Shown here: positions 26,313 through 35,745 of the stretch, piece by piece | Layout: each line of letters begins with the position of its first letter | Numbering within the stretch: the stretch's first letter is position 1 | Assembly: GCA_014800895.1 (NCBI GenBank) | Contig: JAAVFG010000040.1 | Span: 1 to 64,000, forward strand | DNA: 64,000 nt | Direction of reading: 5' to 3' | Origin: Bacteroidales bacterium | GTDB taxonomy: Bacteria; Bacteroidota; Bacteroidia; Bacteroidales; Muribaculaceae | Translations under genes and position numbers: made by a program | Notes under the pieces: model-generated | Database searches by the model: none | The model's input: only the letters and a program-made list of their open reading frames with translations | What the model was told of the DNA's origin: nothing

Positions 26313-26960
26313 ATGGAAGTTGTTTACGAAGATAATCATATCATAATTGTCAATAAAAAGGCGGGAGAGATAGTACAAGGTGATAAGACAGGAGACACTC
26401 CCCTATCCGAAATAGTGAAGCAATATATCAAGGAGAAATATAATAAGCCGGGCAACGTTTTCTGCGGAGTCGTGCATCGTATCGATCGACCCGTGGAGGG
26501 TCTGGTGATTTTCGCCCGGACCTCCAAGGCTCTTGAACGGCTTAATAAAATGCTTCGGGAGGGTGAGATACATAAGACTTACCATGCCTTGGTGGAAGGA
26601 AATGTAAAGGATGACGAAGGCGAATTGGAGAATTATCTGGTATCTGACGGCAGAATAAACAAGACGTTCGTAACTACCTCCTCCAATCCGGATGCTAAAC
26701 TATCCAAACTCAGATATAAGGTCCTGACCCGTGGCGACCGATACACTCTCCTTGAAATCAACCTGCTCACCGGCAGGAAGCATCAGATACGCTGTCAGCT
26801 CTCCAACATCGGTCATCCTATAAAAGGCGATCTAAAATATGGCGCGCGCCGTAGCAACCGTAATGGCGGAATATCATTGCAGGCTCATAAAATTGAATTC
26901 GTTCATCCTGTCTCAAAAGAAAATATCTGTGTTGAGCTCCCGGAAATAGAATGGAGATAA
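26313..26960 (+). CDS. RluA-family RNA pseudouridine synthase
   Basis: The 215-residue protein converts specific uridines in rRNA or tRNA to pseudouridine. The catalytic motif HRIDRPVEGLVIFART holds the active aspartate near residue 58, and the RKHQIRCQLSNIGHPIKGD segment near 160-178 is the other family signature. It lacks an N-terminal S4 domain, so it is closer to the short RluA/TruC-like type than to RluC or RluD. Its exact target base cannot be read off. It lies 42 bases after the AAA/PD-(D/E)XK gene and may be co-transcribed. Confidence 0.88.
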   Translation: MEVVYEDNHIIIVNKKAGEIVQGDKTGDTPLSEIVKQYIKEKYNKPGNVFCGVVHRIDRPVEGLVIFARTSKALERLNKMLREGEIHKTYHALVEGNVKDDEGELENYLVSDGRINKTFVTTSSNPDAKLSKLRYKVLTRGDRYTLLEINLLTGRKHQIRCQLSNIGHPIKGDLKYGARRSNRNGGISLQAHKIEFVHPVSKENICVELPEIEWR

Positions 26961-26997
26961 GTTAAAAGCAAATCAAAAGAGGTAAACACATCTTAGA

Positions 26998-27060
26998 CAA
27001 TCATATCAATAAAAAAAAGATGCATATCAGATATGCATCTTTTTTTTATTGATATGATTG
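26998..27060. terminator. Perfect 30-bp inverted repeat, bidirectional terminator
   Basis: Arms 26998-27027 and 27031-27060 are exact reverse complements around a 3-base CAG loop. The inner arm contains GATGCATAT and an A8/T8 run, so each strand shows a stem ending in a T-tract. It separates the convergent pseudouridine synthase and transketolase genes. The outer half (past the T-tract) is longer than termination requires. Confidence 0.9.
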
Positions 27061-27088
27061 CCGCTATAACGTCAATGTATCCGTCAGA

Positions 27089-29113
27089 TTATTTTGCAAG
27101 GAAAATCTTGATTTTCTCAAGCTGCGCCGGAACATTATAGCCGAATTTCTCCTCAAGCACCTTTGCGGGAGCCGACGCGCCGAAACGCTCCATTCCCACT
27201 ACCTGGTAATCTCCCTTCATAATAGGGAACATTGTGGTCGGTATACCGGAAGTCAGAGCATAGATCTTCACTCCGTCAGGAATGATGCTCTTCTGATATT
27301 CCTCGCTCTGCATCTTGAACAGACCGATAGATGGCACAGATACAACGCGAGCTTTCACACCCTCTTTGGCAAGCTCTTCAGCAGCATGATAGAGAAGAGC
27401 TACATCGCTACCGTTTGCCACAAGCACGATATCAGGATTCTCATTCTCATATACCACATATCCTCCACGCAGAGCTTTCTTTGCCTCTTCACGTCTGTTC
27501 TCACCGGGAATATCCTCAAGGTTCTGACGAGAGAAGATAAGGCAGGTAGGAGTGCTAAGATTCTCCATAGCGATCTGATAGCAGGCAATAGTCTCAGCGG
27601 CATCTGCGGGACGAAGTACAAGCATTGAAGGCTTGCCGTTGAAGTTATATATCTGCTCCAACATCCTCATCTGCGCCTCCTGCTCGATAGGCTCATGAGT
27701 CGGTCCATCCTCTCCTACACGGAATGAATCATGAGAGAAGATAAACTTGACAGGAAGCTGCATAAGAGCAGACATTCGGATTGCGGGCTTCATGTAATCG
27801 CTGAACACGAAGAATGTGGCACATGCTCCGAATACTCCGCCATGCAGAGCTATACCGTTGATGATACATGCCATGGTCAGCTCAGCTACACCCGCCTGAA
27901 GGAAACCGCCGGAGAAATCCTCTTTCACGATCACTCCTGTCTTCTTCAGCCATCCCTCCGACTTATCACTGTTACAGAGGTCGGCACTTGATACGATCAT
28001 ATTACCGAGATGATCAGCCATGTAGCTCAGAACATTTGCCGATGCCGCACGGCTTGCCATGCCAGGCTTGATTTCAATAGCATCCCAGTCAAGATTGGGA
28101 AGTTTAAGATCTATGTAATTCTGCAGAGTCTCCGCCTTCTCGGGATTAGCCTCCGCCCATTTGCGATATTCCTCACGACGGGCGGCAACAATTTTGCGAA
28201 GCTCCTCCTTGCGAGAGTCGTAAAGATTCTTCACCTCTTCACGTATTACCCATACATTGTCGGGATCACCTCCGCAATTCTTCACAGTTGCCTCGATATC
28301 AGCACCGGCAGCCGAGAGAGGCTGTCCATGAGTAGAGACAGCGCCCTCCATAGAGCCGCCATCTTTTCCGATCACTTTACGCGCCATAACTGTGTGGCCG
28401 ATGATAAGTGTCGGGCGCTCCTTCTCCTCTATCGCAGTCATGAGCGCACCGGCTATAGCCACAGGATCACAACCATCCACTTCAAGGACATTCCATCCCC
28501 ATGAACGATACTTGGCTGCTGTGTCCTCACCGGTCACCTCCTCAACTCTTGTAGAAAGCTGCACCTCGTTTGCATCGTAGAACATTATGAGGTTATGAAG
28601 TCCCAGCAGACCCGCTATACGTCCCGCGCCCTGGGAGATCTCCTCCTGGATACCGCCGTCGGAAATAAAGGCATAAGTCTTATGCTCGACAACCTCGCCG
28701 AAGCGAGCCACAAGATAACGCTCAGCTATCGCTGCTCCGACTGCCATGACATGTCCCTGACCGAGAGGGCCGGAAGTATTCTCTATACCATGTGAGAAAT
28801 CCACTTCAGGATGTCCGGGGGTGATACTGCCCCACTGGCGGAAATTGCGAAGATCCTCCATGCTGTAATTGCCGCAAAGAGCAAGCACACCGTAAAGCAT
28901 TGGAGACATATGACCCGGATCAAGGAAAAAGCGGTCGCGCGCAAACCATTTAGGATCTTCCGGATCGTAAACAAGAAAACTTGAATACAGGACATTGATA
29001 AAATCCGCTGCGCCCATTGCGCCGCCGGGATGGCCGCTCTTAGCTTTCTCCACCATTGATGTGATGAGAACGCGGATATTATCTGCGGCTTCGTTCATTA
29101 CTTTTACATCCAT
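27089..29113 (-). CDS. tkt: Transketolase
   Basis: Transketolase transfers two-carbon units between sugar phosphates in the non-oxidative pentose phosphate pathway. The 674-residue single chain carries GHPGGAMGAADF near 25-36, the thiamine diphosphate/metal region (FISDGGIQEE, later FYDANEVQL) near 148-185, and the transketolase signature with GEDGPTHEPIEQ in the middle domain. A C-terminal transketolase domain completes it. All domains are in one gene, unlike split archaeal-type versions. It is monocistronic, with a convergent palindrome downstream. Confidence 0.95.
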   Translation of the reverse strand: MDVKVMNEAADNIRVLITSMVEKAKSGHPGGAMGAADFINVLYSSFLVYDPEDPKWFARDRFFLDPGHMSPMLYGVLALCGNYSMEDLRNFRQWGSITPGHPEVDFSHGIENTSGPLGQGHVMAVGAAIAERYLVARFGEVVEHKTYAFISDGGIQEEISQGAGRIAGLLGLHNLIMFYDANEVQLSTRVEEVTGEDTAAKYRSWGWNVLEVDGCDPVAIAGALMTAIEEKERPTLIIGHTVMARKVIGKDGGSMEGAVSTHGQPLSAAGADIEATVKNCGGDPDNVWVIREEVKNLYDSRKEELRKIVAARREEYRKWAEANPEKAETLQNYIDLKLPNLDWDAIEIKPGMASRAASANVLSYMADHLGNMIVSSADLCNSDKSEGWLKKTGVIVKEDFSGGFLQAGVAELTMACIINGIALHGGVFGACATFFVFSDYMKPAIRMSALMQLPVKFIFSHDSFRVGEDGPTHEPIEQEAQMRMLEQIYNFNGKPSMLVLRPADAAETIACYQIAMENLSTPTCLIFSRQNLEDIPGENRREEAKKALRGGYVVYENENPDIVLVANGSDVALLYHAAEELAKEGVKARVVSVPSIGLFKMQSEEYQKSIIPDGVKIYALTSGIPTTMFPIMKGDYQVVGMERFGASAPAKVLEEKFGYNVPAQLEKIKIFLAK

Positions 29114-29197
29114 TGGATTGGTCTTTGTTGGTATCCTGTCTGAGCCTACGTTTCATGATTGGCACACAAAGGATAATCTTTATTTCGTTTCTGCTGA

Positions 29198-29205
29198 CAA
29201 AGTTA
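29198..29205 (-). promoter_or_regulatory. tkt promoter -7 box
   Basis: Minus-strand TAACTTTG matches the Bacteroidota -7 consensus and lies 84 bases upstream of the tkt ATG. The expected -33 position is only T-rich. Confidence 0.45.
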
Positions 29206-29260
29206 ATAAGGAATATTTAATTTTAAAAACTCCCGCCTATATTTTATTTCATTTTATGAA

Positions 29261-29296
29261 AAAAAGCGTGGAGTCATTAAGGCGCCACGCTTTTTT
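29261..29296 (-). terminator. Terminator of the MFS transporter gene
   Basis: AAAAAGCGTGG (29261-29271) pairs with CCACGCTTTTT (29285-29295) around a 13-base loop. A/T runs on both flanks make it usable on either strand; it lies just past the leftward transporter stop codon. Confidence 0.8.
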
Positions 29297-29315
29297 ATAC
29301 CATATTTATCTATTT

Positions 29316-30638
29316 TTAATTCAGCACTTCGGGCTCCTCCGGAAGTTTGTCGTCATTCTTTGGCTTGGAGAGGAAGAGCGCATATATCAGGATATATCCC
29401 GCCAATGCGAAGGGCAGCCAGAAGCTCGCGATCATGGAGTGATTGGCTATCAATGACTGAAGGAACGGGAATACACCTCCACCGCATACCATCACCATAA
29501 AGATACCTGACGCTACCGGGGTATACTTACCCAGCCCTGTCACGGATAGATTGAAAATCGCTCCCCACATGATTGAGGCGAAGATGCCGCAAAGCACGAA
29601 GAAGATTGCGTTCAAGGGAATCTTGACAATCTGGAAACTGAACTCTGCCGAGCTGAAGCCGATAAAGTTGACGATGGTTCCGGAAGTAAATATTCCGGCT
29701 GCAAGAAGTCCCATAGCTCCTAACGCGGCTACTGTCAGCATAGCCTTGGAAGAAACCTTTCCTCCTATTACTCCGCCGAGCAGACGTCCGATAAGCATAA
29801 GCAGCCAATAGATACCCACAACTGTTCCGGCTATTGCGGCAGATTCCATCACATTGTTATTGATTACGTCTTGGGATTTCTCAAGATATTGAAGTGTCCA
29901 GTTAGCTATTCCGACTTCAAGACCCACATAGCAGAAGATTGCAAACACACCGAAAGTGAAGTTGCTGTATTTAAAAGCATTGGCTACCTTTACTTTCTCG
30001 CCTTTCTTACCTAAATCGGGAGACTCCGGCAATTTGCTTGCATAGAGCACGATGAAGGCGGCGATGAAGATAGCCATAGCGAGATAAAACACCGGATTGG
30101 CTGATGAGATAGTGCTTGCCGCGCCTCCAAGAAGACCGCCTACAATCACAGGAGCCAAAGTCGCGCCCAAGGAATTGAATGCGCCGCCAAACTGCACAAG
30201 CTGGTTACCCTGCTTCGGAGTCGAGCCTAAGGAGTTAAGCATCGGGTTGACCACCGAATTTAGAAGACACATGGAGAAACCCGCTACAAAAGCTCCGATA
30301 AGATATATTACGACCGCAGTCGTATCATCGGCGATAAAACCGGATCCGTAAGTAATGGCAACTCCGATAAATCCGATAGTCACGGCATAGAGGGCGGTGA
30401 CACGGAAGCCCTTATTCTGAAGCAACATTCCTGCCGGATACCCCATGAAGGCATAGGCTATGAAGTTGGCAAGCGTGCCCAGCTGCGACATCAGACGGTT
30501 ACCGCTCGACATCCTCTCAATTACAGAACCCAACGGATTCTGATAGCCTGTCACGAAGGCAATCATAAAGAACAACGCGAACATTATCACAATCGGAATC
30601 GCGTAATTCCTACTTCTTCTTTCTGAATTTTCCACCAT
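29316..30638 (-). CDS. Sugar MFS transporter (FucP/GluP-like)
   Basis: The 440-residue protein has about twelve hydrophobic segments and the pattern of FucP-like proton-sugar symporters: GYQNPLGSVIERM in the first helix region, NFIAYAFMGYPAGMLLQNKGF between helices 2 and 3, and a large central loop near residues 195-215. It most likely imports a monosaccharide such as glucose, galactose or fucose through the inner membrane. It sits alone, without sugar-catabolic neighbours, so the substrate stays open. The gene starts at the ATG at 30638. Confidence 0.85.
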   Translation of the reverse strand: MVENSERRSRNYAIPIVIMFALFFMIAFVTGYQNPLGSVIERMSSGNRLMSQLGTLANFIAYAFMGYPAGMLLQNKGFRVTALYAVTIGFIGVAITYGSGFIADDTTAVVIYLIGAFVAGFSMCLLNSVVNPMLNSLGSTPKQGNQLVQFGGAFNSLGATLAPVIVGGLLGGAASTISSANPVFYLAMAIFIAAFIVLYASKLPESPDLGKKGEKVKVANAFKYSNFTFGVFAIFCYVGLEVGIANWTLQYLEKSQDVINNNVMESAAIAGTVVGIYWLLMLIGRLLGGVIGGKVSSKAMLTVAALGAMGLLAAGIFTSGTIVNFIGFSSAEFSFQIVKIPLNAIFFVLCGIFASIMWGAIFNLSVTGLGKYTPVASGIFMVMVCGGGVFPFLQSLIANHSMIASFWLPFALAGYILIYALFLSKPKNDDKLPEEPEVLN

Positions 30639-30741
30639 AAGAATTTAAAGTTAAGAGTTAGTAATTTGTCAGTTTGTAGAAATGTTCTCTCTTCTCCGGG
30701 ATAATTCCCTTTTCCCGACGAATTGAGAGATCATACAGAAT

Positions 30742-31410
30742 TTAATAATTTCTATCCCCGAAGATACTGCTTCCTATTCTCACTATAGTCGCACCCTCCT
30801 CTACCGCGATCGGCCAGTCATGACTCATCCCCATCGACACGACATCAAAGCCACGCAGACCGAGTGCTGTATCTTCCGATATTTCCCTGAAAACGGAAGC
30901 TATCTCCGCAAAATCCTTGCGTATTCTATCCTCATCGTCCGTATTGCTTGCCATTCCCATAACTCCGCAGATGTGAGTGTTGGTAAGGCTTTCAAACCGT
31001 TTCTCTTTGAAGAAAGATAATAATTCCTCGGGCAAGAATCCGAATTTTGTCTCCTCTTTGGCAACATGCAGCTGCATAAGAATATTAGTCTGCACTCCAG
31101 CCTTTCGGCTCTCCGCATCTATCAGGGAAAGGAGACGCTCGGAGTCAACACTTTCTATCATGGCAACCTTCCCCACGATTTGCTTCACCTTATTAGTCTG
31201 GAGATGTCCGATAAAATGCCACACTATATCGGAAGGAAGCTGCGGAATCTTTTCCAATATCTCCTGCACCCTGCTCTCTCCGAATATCCGCTGCCCGGCA
31301 TCATAAGCCTCCCGGATAGCTGAGGCGGGATGAAATTTTGACACCGCACATAGACGCACTCCCTCGGGAAGCATCTCATGCAGCCGGATTATTTCTGAAG
31401 CTATACTCAT
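30742..31410 (-). CDS. YggS-family pyridoxal phosphate homeostasis protein
   Basis: This 222-residue protein has an alanine-racemase-like TIM-barrel fold that binds pyridoxal phosphate through the lysine in LCAVSKFHP (near residue 25). The signatures FGESRVQEI (near 42-50) and HFIGHLQTNK (near 66-75) are family-typical. Members buffer PLP and affect amino-acid pools; no catalytic activity is established. DUF4494 lies 84 bases upstream on the same strand and may share the transcript. Confidence 0.9.
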   Translation of the reverse strand: MSIASEIIRLHEMLPEGVRLCAVSKFHPASAIREAYDAGQRIFGESRVQEILEKIPQLPSDIVWHFIGHLQTNKVKQIVGKVAMIESVDSERLLSLIDAESRKAGVQTNILMQLHVAKEETKFGFLPEELLSFFKEKRFESLTNTHICGVMGMASNTDDEDRIRKDFAEIASVFREISEDTALGLRGFDVVSMGMSHDWPIAVEEGATIVRIGSSIFGDRNY

Positions 31411-31494
31411 ATTTTATCTCCTTTCTCTATCTTATTCTCCCCCTGTCTTCATCCCCTCTCTTCTCTCCCTTTTCTCTCCCCGCGGCGCTCTCCT

Positions 31495-31932
31495 TTACTT
31501 GCCACTGAGATCAGCAGGGAACACATCCATAAGCATAGTCTCCGTGATTGAGGCTATCTCATAGTCTCCCAATGTCCCTTCCATCCCCTTTTTGAAATTA
31601 GCCAACGCCTCATCAAAATCTGACGCCTGAACAAGAATAAGACTTGCAGTCTTTTTCTCAGCGCCGCTCTTCTCATCCAAGGTGATATAATTAACCTTTA
31701 CCTGATAATAACGGTCAGCTCCCTCATTGAAAAAAATTTCTGATATCTTGGTCTTTTTCTCCGAGGAAATCGAGTATTCTCCTGAGATAAAGGGCTTCAT
31801 CTCATCCATGATTCGAGCCTCTGCCTCTGTAAAGGTCAGGGCATCCACAAGATAAGGCTCGTTAACCTTCTTCACCACCCCATTCTCCATCATCTTATCG
31901 TATCTTACCTTACATTCAAACCAAAGAGCCAT
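31495..31932 (-). CDS. DUF4494 domain protein
   Basis: The 145-residue cytoplasmic protein matches the Bacteroidota family DUF4494: it opens with MALWFECKVRYDKMMENG, has EPYLVDALTFTEAEARIM near 25-43 and ends without a membrane segment. Many alternating strands and acidic helices suggest a compact alpha/beta fold. Its function is unknown. It is frequently next to the YggS-like gene in this order, as here, and a -7 box lies upstream. Confidence 0.85.
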   Translation of the reverse strand: MALWFECKVRYDKMMENGVVKKVNEPYLVDALTFTEAEARIMDEMKPFISGEYSISSEKKTKISEIFFNEGADRYYQVKVNYITLDEKSGAEKKTASLILVQASDFDEALANFKKGMEGTLGDYEIASITETMLMDVFPADLSGK

Positions 31933-32057
31933 ATTGCTAAATTCTATAAGTTTCCTCTTACTTTTTTTTAATCTGTCTCCACCCCATTCATAACAATCGT
32001 AGCACTCTATTTTTCAAAATCGGGTAAGCTACTTCATTTTTGGGGTAAAGAGTAATG

Positions 32058-32065
32058 CAAAGATA
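32058..32065 (-). promoter_or_regulatory. -7 box ahead of DUF4494
   Basis: Minus-strand TATCTTTG matches the consensus and would start transcription near 32051, about 120 bases upstream of the DUF4494 ATG. No -33 TTG was found. The 270-bp divergent region to the DUF4492 gene shows nothing else certain. Confidence 0.4.
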
Positions 32066-32202
32066 ATAATTTTTAGTTGATATTTTTCTTTGGTTAAGTT
32101 TTTTTGTTAATTTCGCTTTTGAAGTCAGAGCAGATTTTATTCCGGCTTGTGACAGCCATAAAATACACTTCCTCACGGCTTCAGACCAATCGGTATGAAA
32201 GT

Positions 32203-32409
32203 ATGGACACTATAGTAAAAATATGGCAATTCTATCGCGACGGTTTTCGGGAGATGACCGTAGGCAAGACTCTTTGGATGATCATTCTCCTGAAACTTTT
32301 CATATTCTTTGTAGTAATCAAGCTTCTCTTCTTCCCCAACCTCCTCTCGCGCGATTATGATAATGACTCCGACCGCGCCGCGCATGTCAGGAAAGAGCTC
32401 ACACGATAA
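32203..32409 (+). CDS. DUF4492 protein, leader gene of the cytochrome bd operon
   Basis: The start at 32203 gives 68 residues beginning MDTIVKIWQFYRDGFREMTVG, matching the short DUF4492 family of Bacteroidota. A single membrane helix spans about 27-45 (LWMIILLKLFIFFVVIKLLFF) and a charged tail follows. The family is known to sit directly upstream of cydA, as it does here (32 bases). A small accessory subunit of cytochrome bd, analogous to CydX/CydH, is a reasonable inference. Confidence 0.88.
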   Translation: MDTIVKIWQFYRDGFREMTVGKTLWMIILLKLFIFFVVIKLLFFPNLLSRDYDNDSDRAAHVRKELTR

Positions 32410-32441
32410 AATTTTTAAACCATCTAACATAAACTAATTCT

Positions 32442-34004
32442 ATGAATGAACTAACAACCGTTGTAGACTGGTCGCGCTGGCAATTCGCCCTCACGGCTAT
32501 CTATCATTGGCTCTTTGTTCCGCTCACGTTAGGACTCTCCTTCCTCGTGGCGATCATGGAGAGCCTTTATCTCAAAACCAAAGCCGAGAAATGGCTTGCC
32601 GCAACCAAATTCTGGATGCGACTTTTTGGTATCAACTTCGCTATCGGCGTTGCCACCGGTATCATCCTTGAATTTGAATTCGGCACCAACTGGAGTAATT
32701 ATTCATGGTTTGTAGGAGATATCTTCGGAGCTCCATTGGCTATCGAGGGTATACTTGCCTTCTTCATGGAGTCAACCTTCGTTGCCGTGATGTTCTTCGG
32801 ATGGAATAAGGTTTCTCCCCGCTTCCATCTCGCCTCTACATGGCTGACAGCGATCGGCGCTTCCATATCAGCCCTCTGGATTCTCGTGGCTAACGCATGG
32901 ATGCAGTATCCTGTCGGTATGGAATTTGATCCCGAGCAGATGCGCAACGTTATGGATAATTTCTGGGCGCTCTTCTCCGGAATAGCTGTCAATAAATTCT
33001 TCCATGCCGTATTCAGCGGCTGGGCGCTTGCCGGAGTGTTCGTAGTCGGCGTAAGCTGTTGGTTCCTCTGGAAGAAGCGCAATCAGGACTTCGCAATCCT
33101 TTCCATAAAGTCAGGCGCATGGTTCGGTCTTTTTGGTCTTCTTCTCACTATGTATACAGGTGACGGCTCTGCTGTAGAGGTCACCAAACATCAGCCCATG
33201 AAGTTAGCGGCTATGGAGGGTCTCTATCATGGTCAGGAGGGTCAGGGCTTTACAGCTTTCGCTATTCTCAATCCCGATAAAGATTGGAATAACGATGAAG
33301 ATGAATATATCTTTGAGATTGCAGTGCCCCGTATGCTCTCTATCCTCGCCCGTCATGATGCCAATGCCTACGTGCCCGGTATCACTGACATCATCGAGGG
33401 ACGTGACATCGTGAATGGTGACACTATCAATACCGTTTCCTATCAGGAACGTATCGAAAGAGGTAAAGCCGCTCAGGCGGCGTTGCGAGCCTACGATGCC
33501 GCTCTCGCGCAGAATGACACGGCTGCAATGGCTGTGGCTAAAGCTGATCTTCAGAAAGATTTCAAATATTTCGGATATGGGTATTTCAAAGATGTGAAAG
33601 ACGCAATTCCTCCTATCGGCGTGACATTCTGGTGCTTCCGAATAATGTGCTATCTTGGCGGATATTTTCTGCTTTTCTTCATCGTAGCTCTTCTCCTTGC
33701 ATATAAATCCCAACTGCTTCGAAAGTCGGCATGGATTCAGTGGATCGGTATGGTTTCCGTGCCGTTCATGTGGATTTGTTCAGAAGCCGGATGGGCAGTG
33801 GCAGAAGTAGGTCGTCAGCCTTGGACTGTGCAGGATCTTCTTCCCACACAGGCAGCCATATCTGATATCCCCGCCTCTTCAGTGATTGTAACATTCTGGC
33901 TGTTCGCAGCTGTGTTCACTCTCCTTCTCATAGCGGAAGTGAGCATCATGTGTCGTCAGATCAGCAAGGAATCTCAAAAAAATCTTTCACCTAAAACCGT
34001 CTAA
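32442..34004 (+). CDS. cydA: Cytochrome bd ubiquinol oxidase subunit I
   Basis: CydA carries the haems of cytochrome bd, which reduces oxygen to water at very low oxygen tension. The 520-residue membrane protein has the distal haem ligand region FALTAIYHW (His22), a second His in NKFFHAVFSGW near 187, and the GRQPW motif near 457-461. A large hydrophilic insert (about 260-370) takes the place of the quinol-binding Q-loop region and is longer than in proteobacterial short-loop forms. It is followed by cydB after 5 bases. Confidence 0.95.
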   Translation: MNELTTVVDWSRWQFALTAIYHWLFVPLTLGLSFLVAIMESLYLKTKAEKWLAATKFWMRLFGINFAIGVATGIILEFEFGTNWSNYSWFVGDIFGAPLAIEGILAFFMESTFVAVMFFGWNKVSPRFHLASTWLTAIGASISALWILVANAWMQYPVGMEFDPEQMRNVMDNFWALFSGIAVNKFFHAVFSGWALAGVFVVGVSCWFLWKKRNQDFAILSIKSGAWFGLFGLLLTMYTGDGSAVEVTKHQPMKLAAMEGLYHGQEGQGFTAFAILNPDKDWNNDEDEYIFEIAVPRMLSILARHDANAYVPGITDIIEGRDIVNGDTINTVSYQERIERGKAAQAALRAYDAALAQNDTAAMAVAKADLQKDFKYFGYGYFKDVKDAIPPIGVTFWCFRIMCYLGGYFLLFFIVALLLAYKSQLLRKSAWIQWIGMVSVPFMWICSEAGWAVAEVGRQPWTVQDLLPTQAAISDIPASSVIVTFWLFAAVFTLLLIAEVSIMCRQISKESQKNLSPKTV

Positions 34005-34009
34005 CAGCC

Positions 34010-35164
34010 ATGTCTCTTGAATTTTATCAGGCCTATTGGTGGCTTATAGTCTCCGTGCTCGGAGGTATTTTGGTTTTTCTCCTCTTCGTACAGGGCGGTC
34101 AGTCCATGCTCCTGAATGCCGGTTCTGATCTCCGACGTGATCTTATCGTCAACTCGATGGGATCTAAATGGGAATTGACATTTACCACTTTGGTTACATT
34201 CGGCGGAGCGGCGTTTGCCTCTTTCCCCCTTTTCTATTCCACAAGCTTCGGCGGAGCTTACTGGCTCTGGATCTGCATATTGTTCAGTTTTATCCTTCAG
34301 GCTGTCAGCTATGAGTTCCGTCGCAAGAAGGGTAATTTATATGGCACTCGCACTTATGATACATTCCTCTTCATCAACGGTTGCGTCGGATGTATCCTTT
34401 TAGGAGTAGCTGTATCGATGTTCTTCTTCGGTGGAAGCTTCACTGTGTCCCGCGGCTCTCTCCTTGACGGTGGGGCTCCTGTCGTGTCTCATTGGGATAA
34501 TCCCTCTCATGGCTTTGAGGCGATCTTCAACTGGCGTAATCTCATCTTAGGCGTGGCAGTGCTTTTCCTTGCGAGAATGCAGGCTGCCCTTTACATGATG
34601 AATAATATTGAGGACGATCCCGATTTCTTTGCTTCTCTTCGTGCGAAAGCTCTGATCAACGGCGGTATCTTTGTGGTATTCTTCCTATGGTTCTTGGGAA
34701 TGTTGCTCACCACTGACGGATATACAGTGCTTTCAGACAGCTACCGCACAACTGAGGTGGAAGTGACAGAATTCAAATATTTCCATAACTTCTGTACAAT
34801 CTGGCAGGCTGGCGTGATGCTTCTTCTTGGCGTGGTGCTGGTGCTCTACGGCTGGTTCCGTTCTGTTTTCGCAAAACATTTCACCAAGGGAATATGGTTT
34901 ACCGGTATTGGTACTTTCCTTGTGGTAGTGGCTCTCTTCTGTGTTGCCGGCTATGCAGACACCCCATTCTATCCCTCCCTCACTGATCCTCAGAGTTCTC
35001 TGACCATCCATAATGCCTCCTCTTCTGAGTTTACCTTGAAGGTGATGAGCTTCGTCTCCATTCTCGTCCCCTTCGTTGTGGCATATATCGCTTATGTATG
35101 GTATTCTATGGATAAGAAGAAACTCACCCCTGAATCACTTGAAAAAACTGATCATAAATATTAA
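34010..35164 (+). CDS. cydB: Cytochrome bd ubiquinol oxidase subunit II
   Basis: CydB is the structural membrane partner of CydA. The 384-residue protein has eight to nine hydrophobic helices and opens with the family-like LEFYQAYWWLIVSVLGGILVF (with a following VQGGQSML). It is a normal length and its stop codon TAA overlaps by one base with the ATG of the next gene. No cydD or cydC assembly transporter genes are seen in the window. Confidence 0.94.
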   Translation: MSLEFYQAYWWLIVSVLGGILVFLLFVQGGQSMLLNAGSDLRRDLIVNSMGSKWELTFTTLVTFGGAAFASFPLFYSTSFGGAYWLWICILFSFILQAVSYEFRRKKGNLYGTRTYDTFLFINGCVGCILLGVAVSMFFFGGSFTVSRGSLLDGGAPVVSHWDNPSHGFEAIFNWRNLILGVAVLFLARMQAALYMMNNIEDDPDFFASLRAKALINGGIFVVFFLWFLGMLLTTDGYTVLSDSYRTTEVEVTEFKYFHNFCTIWQAGVMLLLGVVLVLYGWFRSVFAKHFTKGIWFTGIGTFLVVVALFCVAGYADTPFYPSLTDPQSSLTIHNASSSEFTLKVMSFVSILVPFVVAYIAYVWYSMDKKKLTPESLEKTDHKY

Positions 35165-35736
35165 TGACTACATCATCCTATTGGCGATTATTTGCCACAT
35201 TCTTTAAAATCGGCGCCTTCACCTTTGGAGGGGGATGGGCAATGATTTCGATTATCGAAAGGGAAATAGTAGACAAATATCATTGGATAGAGAGAGATGA
35301 TTTTTTGGATCTCCTGGCTATTGCTCAGTCAATGCCGGGTATCCTGGCAGTAAACATCGCGACTTCTGTCGGCGATAAACTGCGCGGACCTAAAGGAAGT
35401 ATGGTGGCGGCTGCCGGCACCATACTTCCCTCTTTTCTTATCATCCTCGCCATAGCTATTTTTCTCACTCCCGATATTATCAAGAATAACCGTGTGATCT
35501 CAGCCATCTTCATGGGCATCCGTCCTGCGGTGGTGGCGCTGATTATCGCCCCTGTGCTCACATCCGCCAAGGCGGCTAAACTAAAATGGAAGACGGTCTG
35601 GATTCCTTTCGTGGTAGCACTGATGATTTCGGTGGATATGGGAATCGTATCCAATCCTATCCTCTATATCATTCTGGGAGCTATCGGCGGATTTTCCGTA
35701 TGGAAATTTTCACAGCATAACCTTGAGAAAAAATAA
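35164..35736 (+). CDS. Chromate transporter family protein, half-size (first)
   Basis: The 190-residue protein is a single ChrA domain: the FFKIGAFTFGGGWAMISIIE opening (about 11-30) and a QSMPGILAVNIATSVG segment are family signatures. About five or six hydrophobic helices are present. Full-length ChrA has two such domains; here they are two genes, so the pair probably forms a heterodimer. Its start overlaps the cydB stop by one base. Whether it exports chromate or another oxyanion cannot be told. Confidence 0.88.
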   Translation: MTTSSYWRLFATFFKIGAFTFGGGWAMISIIEREIVDKYHWIERDDFLDLLAIAQSMPGILAVNIATSVGDKLRGPKGSMVAAAGTILPSFLIILAIAIFLTPDIIKNNRVISAIFMGIRPAVVALIIAPVLTSAKAAKLKWKTVWIPFVVALMISVDMGIVSNPILYIILGAIGGFSVWKFSQHNLEKK

Positions 35737-35745
35737 TCAATCCAA

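Noticed and set aside
31988..32176. Leftward 62-codon frame in the DUF4494/DUF4492 divergent region
   Set aside because: It overlaps the promoter region of the cytochrome bd operon and has no domain or ribosome site.
33204..33713. Leftward 169-codon frame inside cydA
   Set aside because: It shadows the hydrophilic insert of cydA; no initiation signal and no domain.
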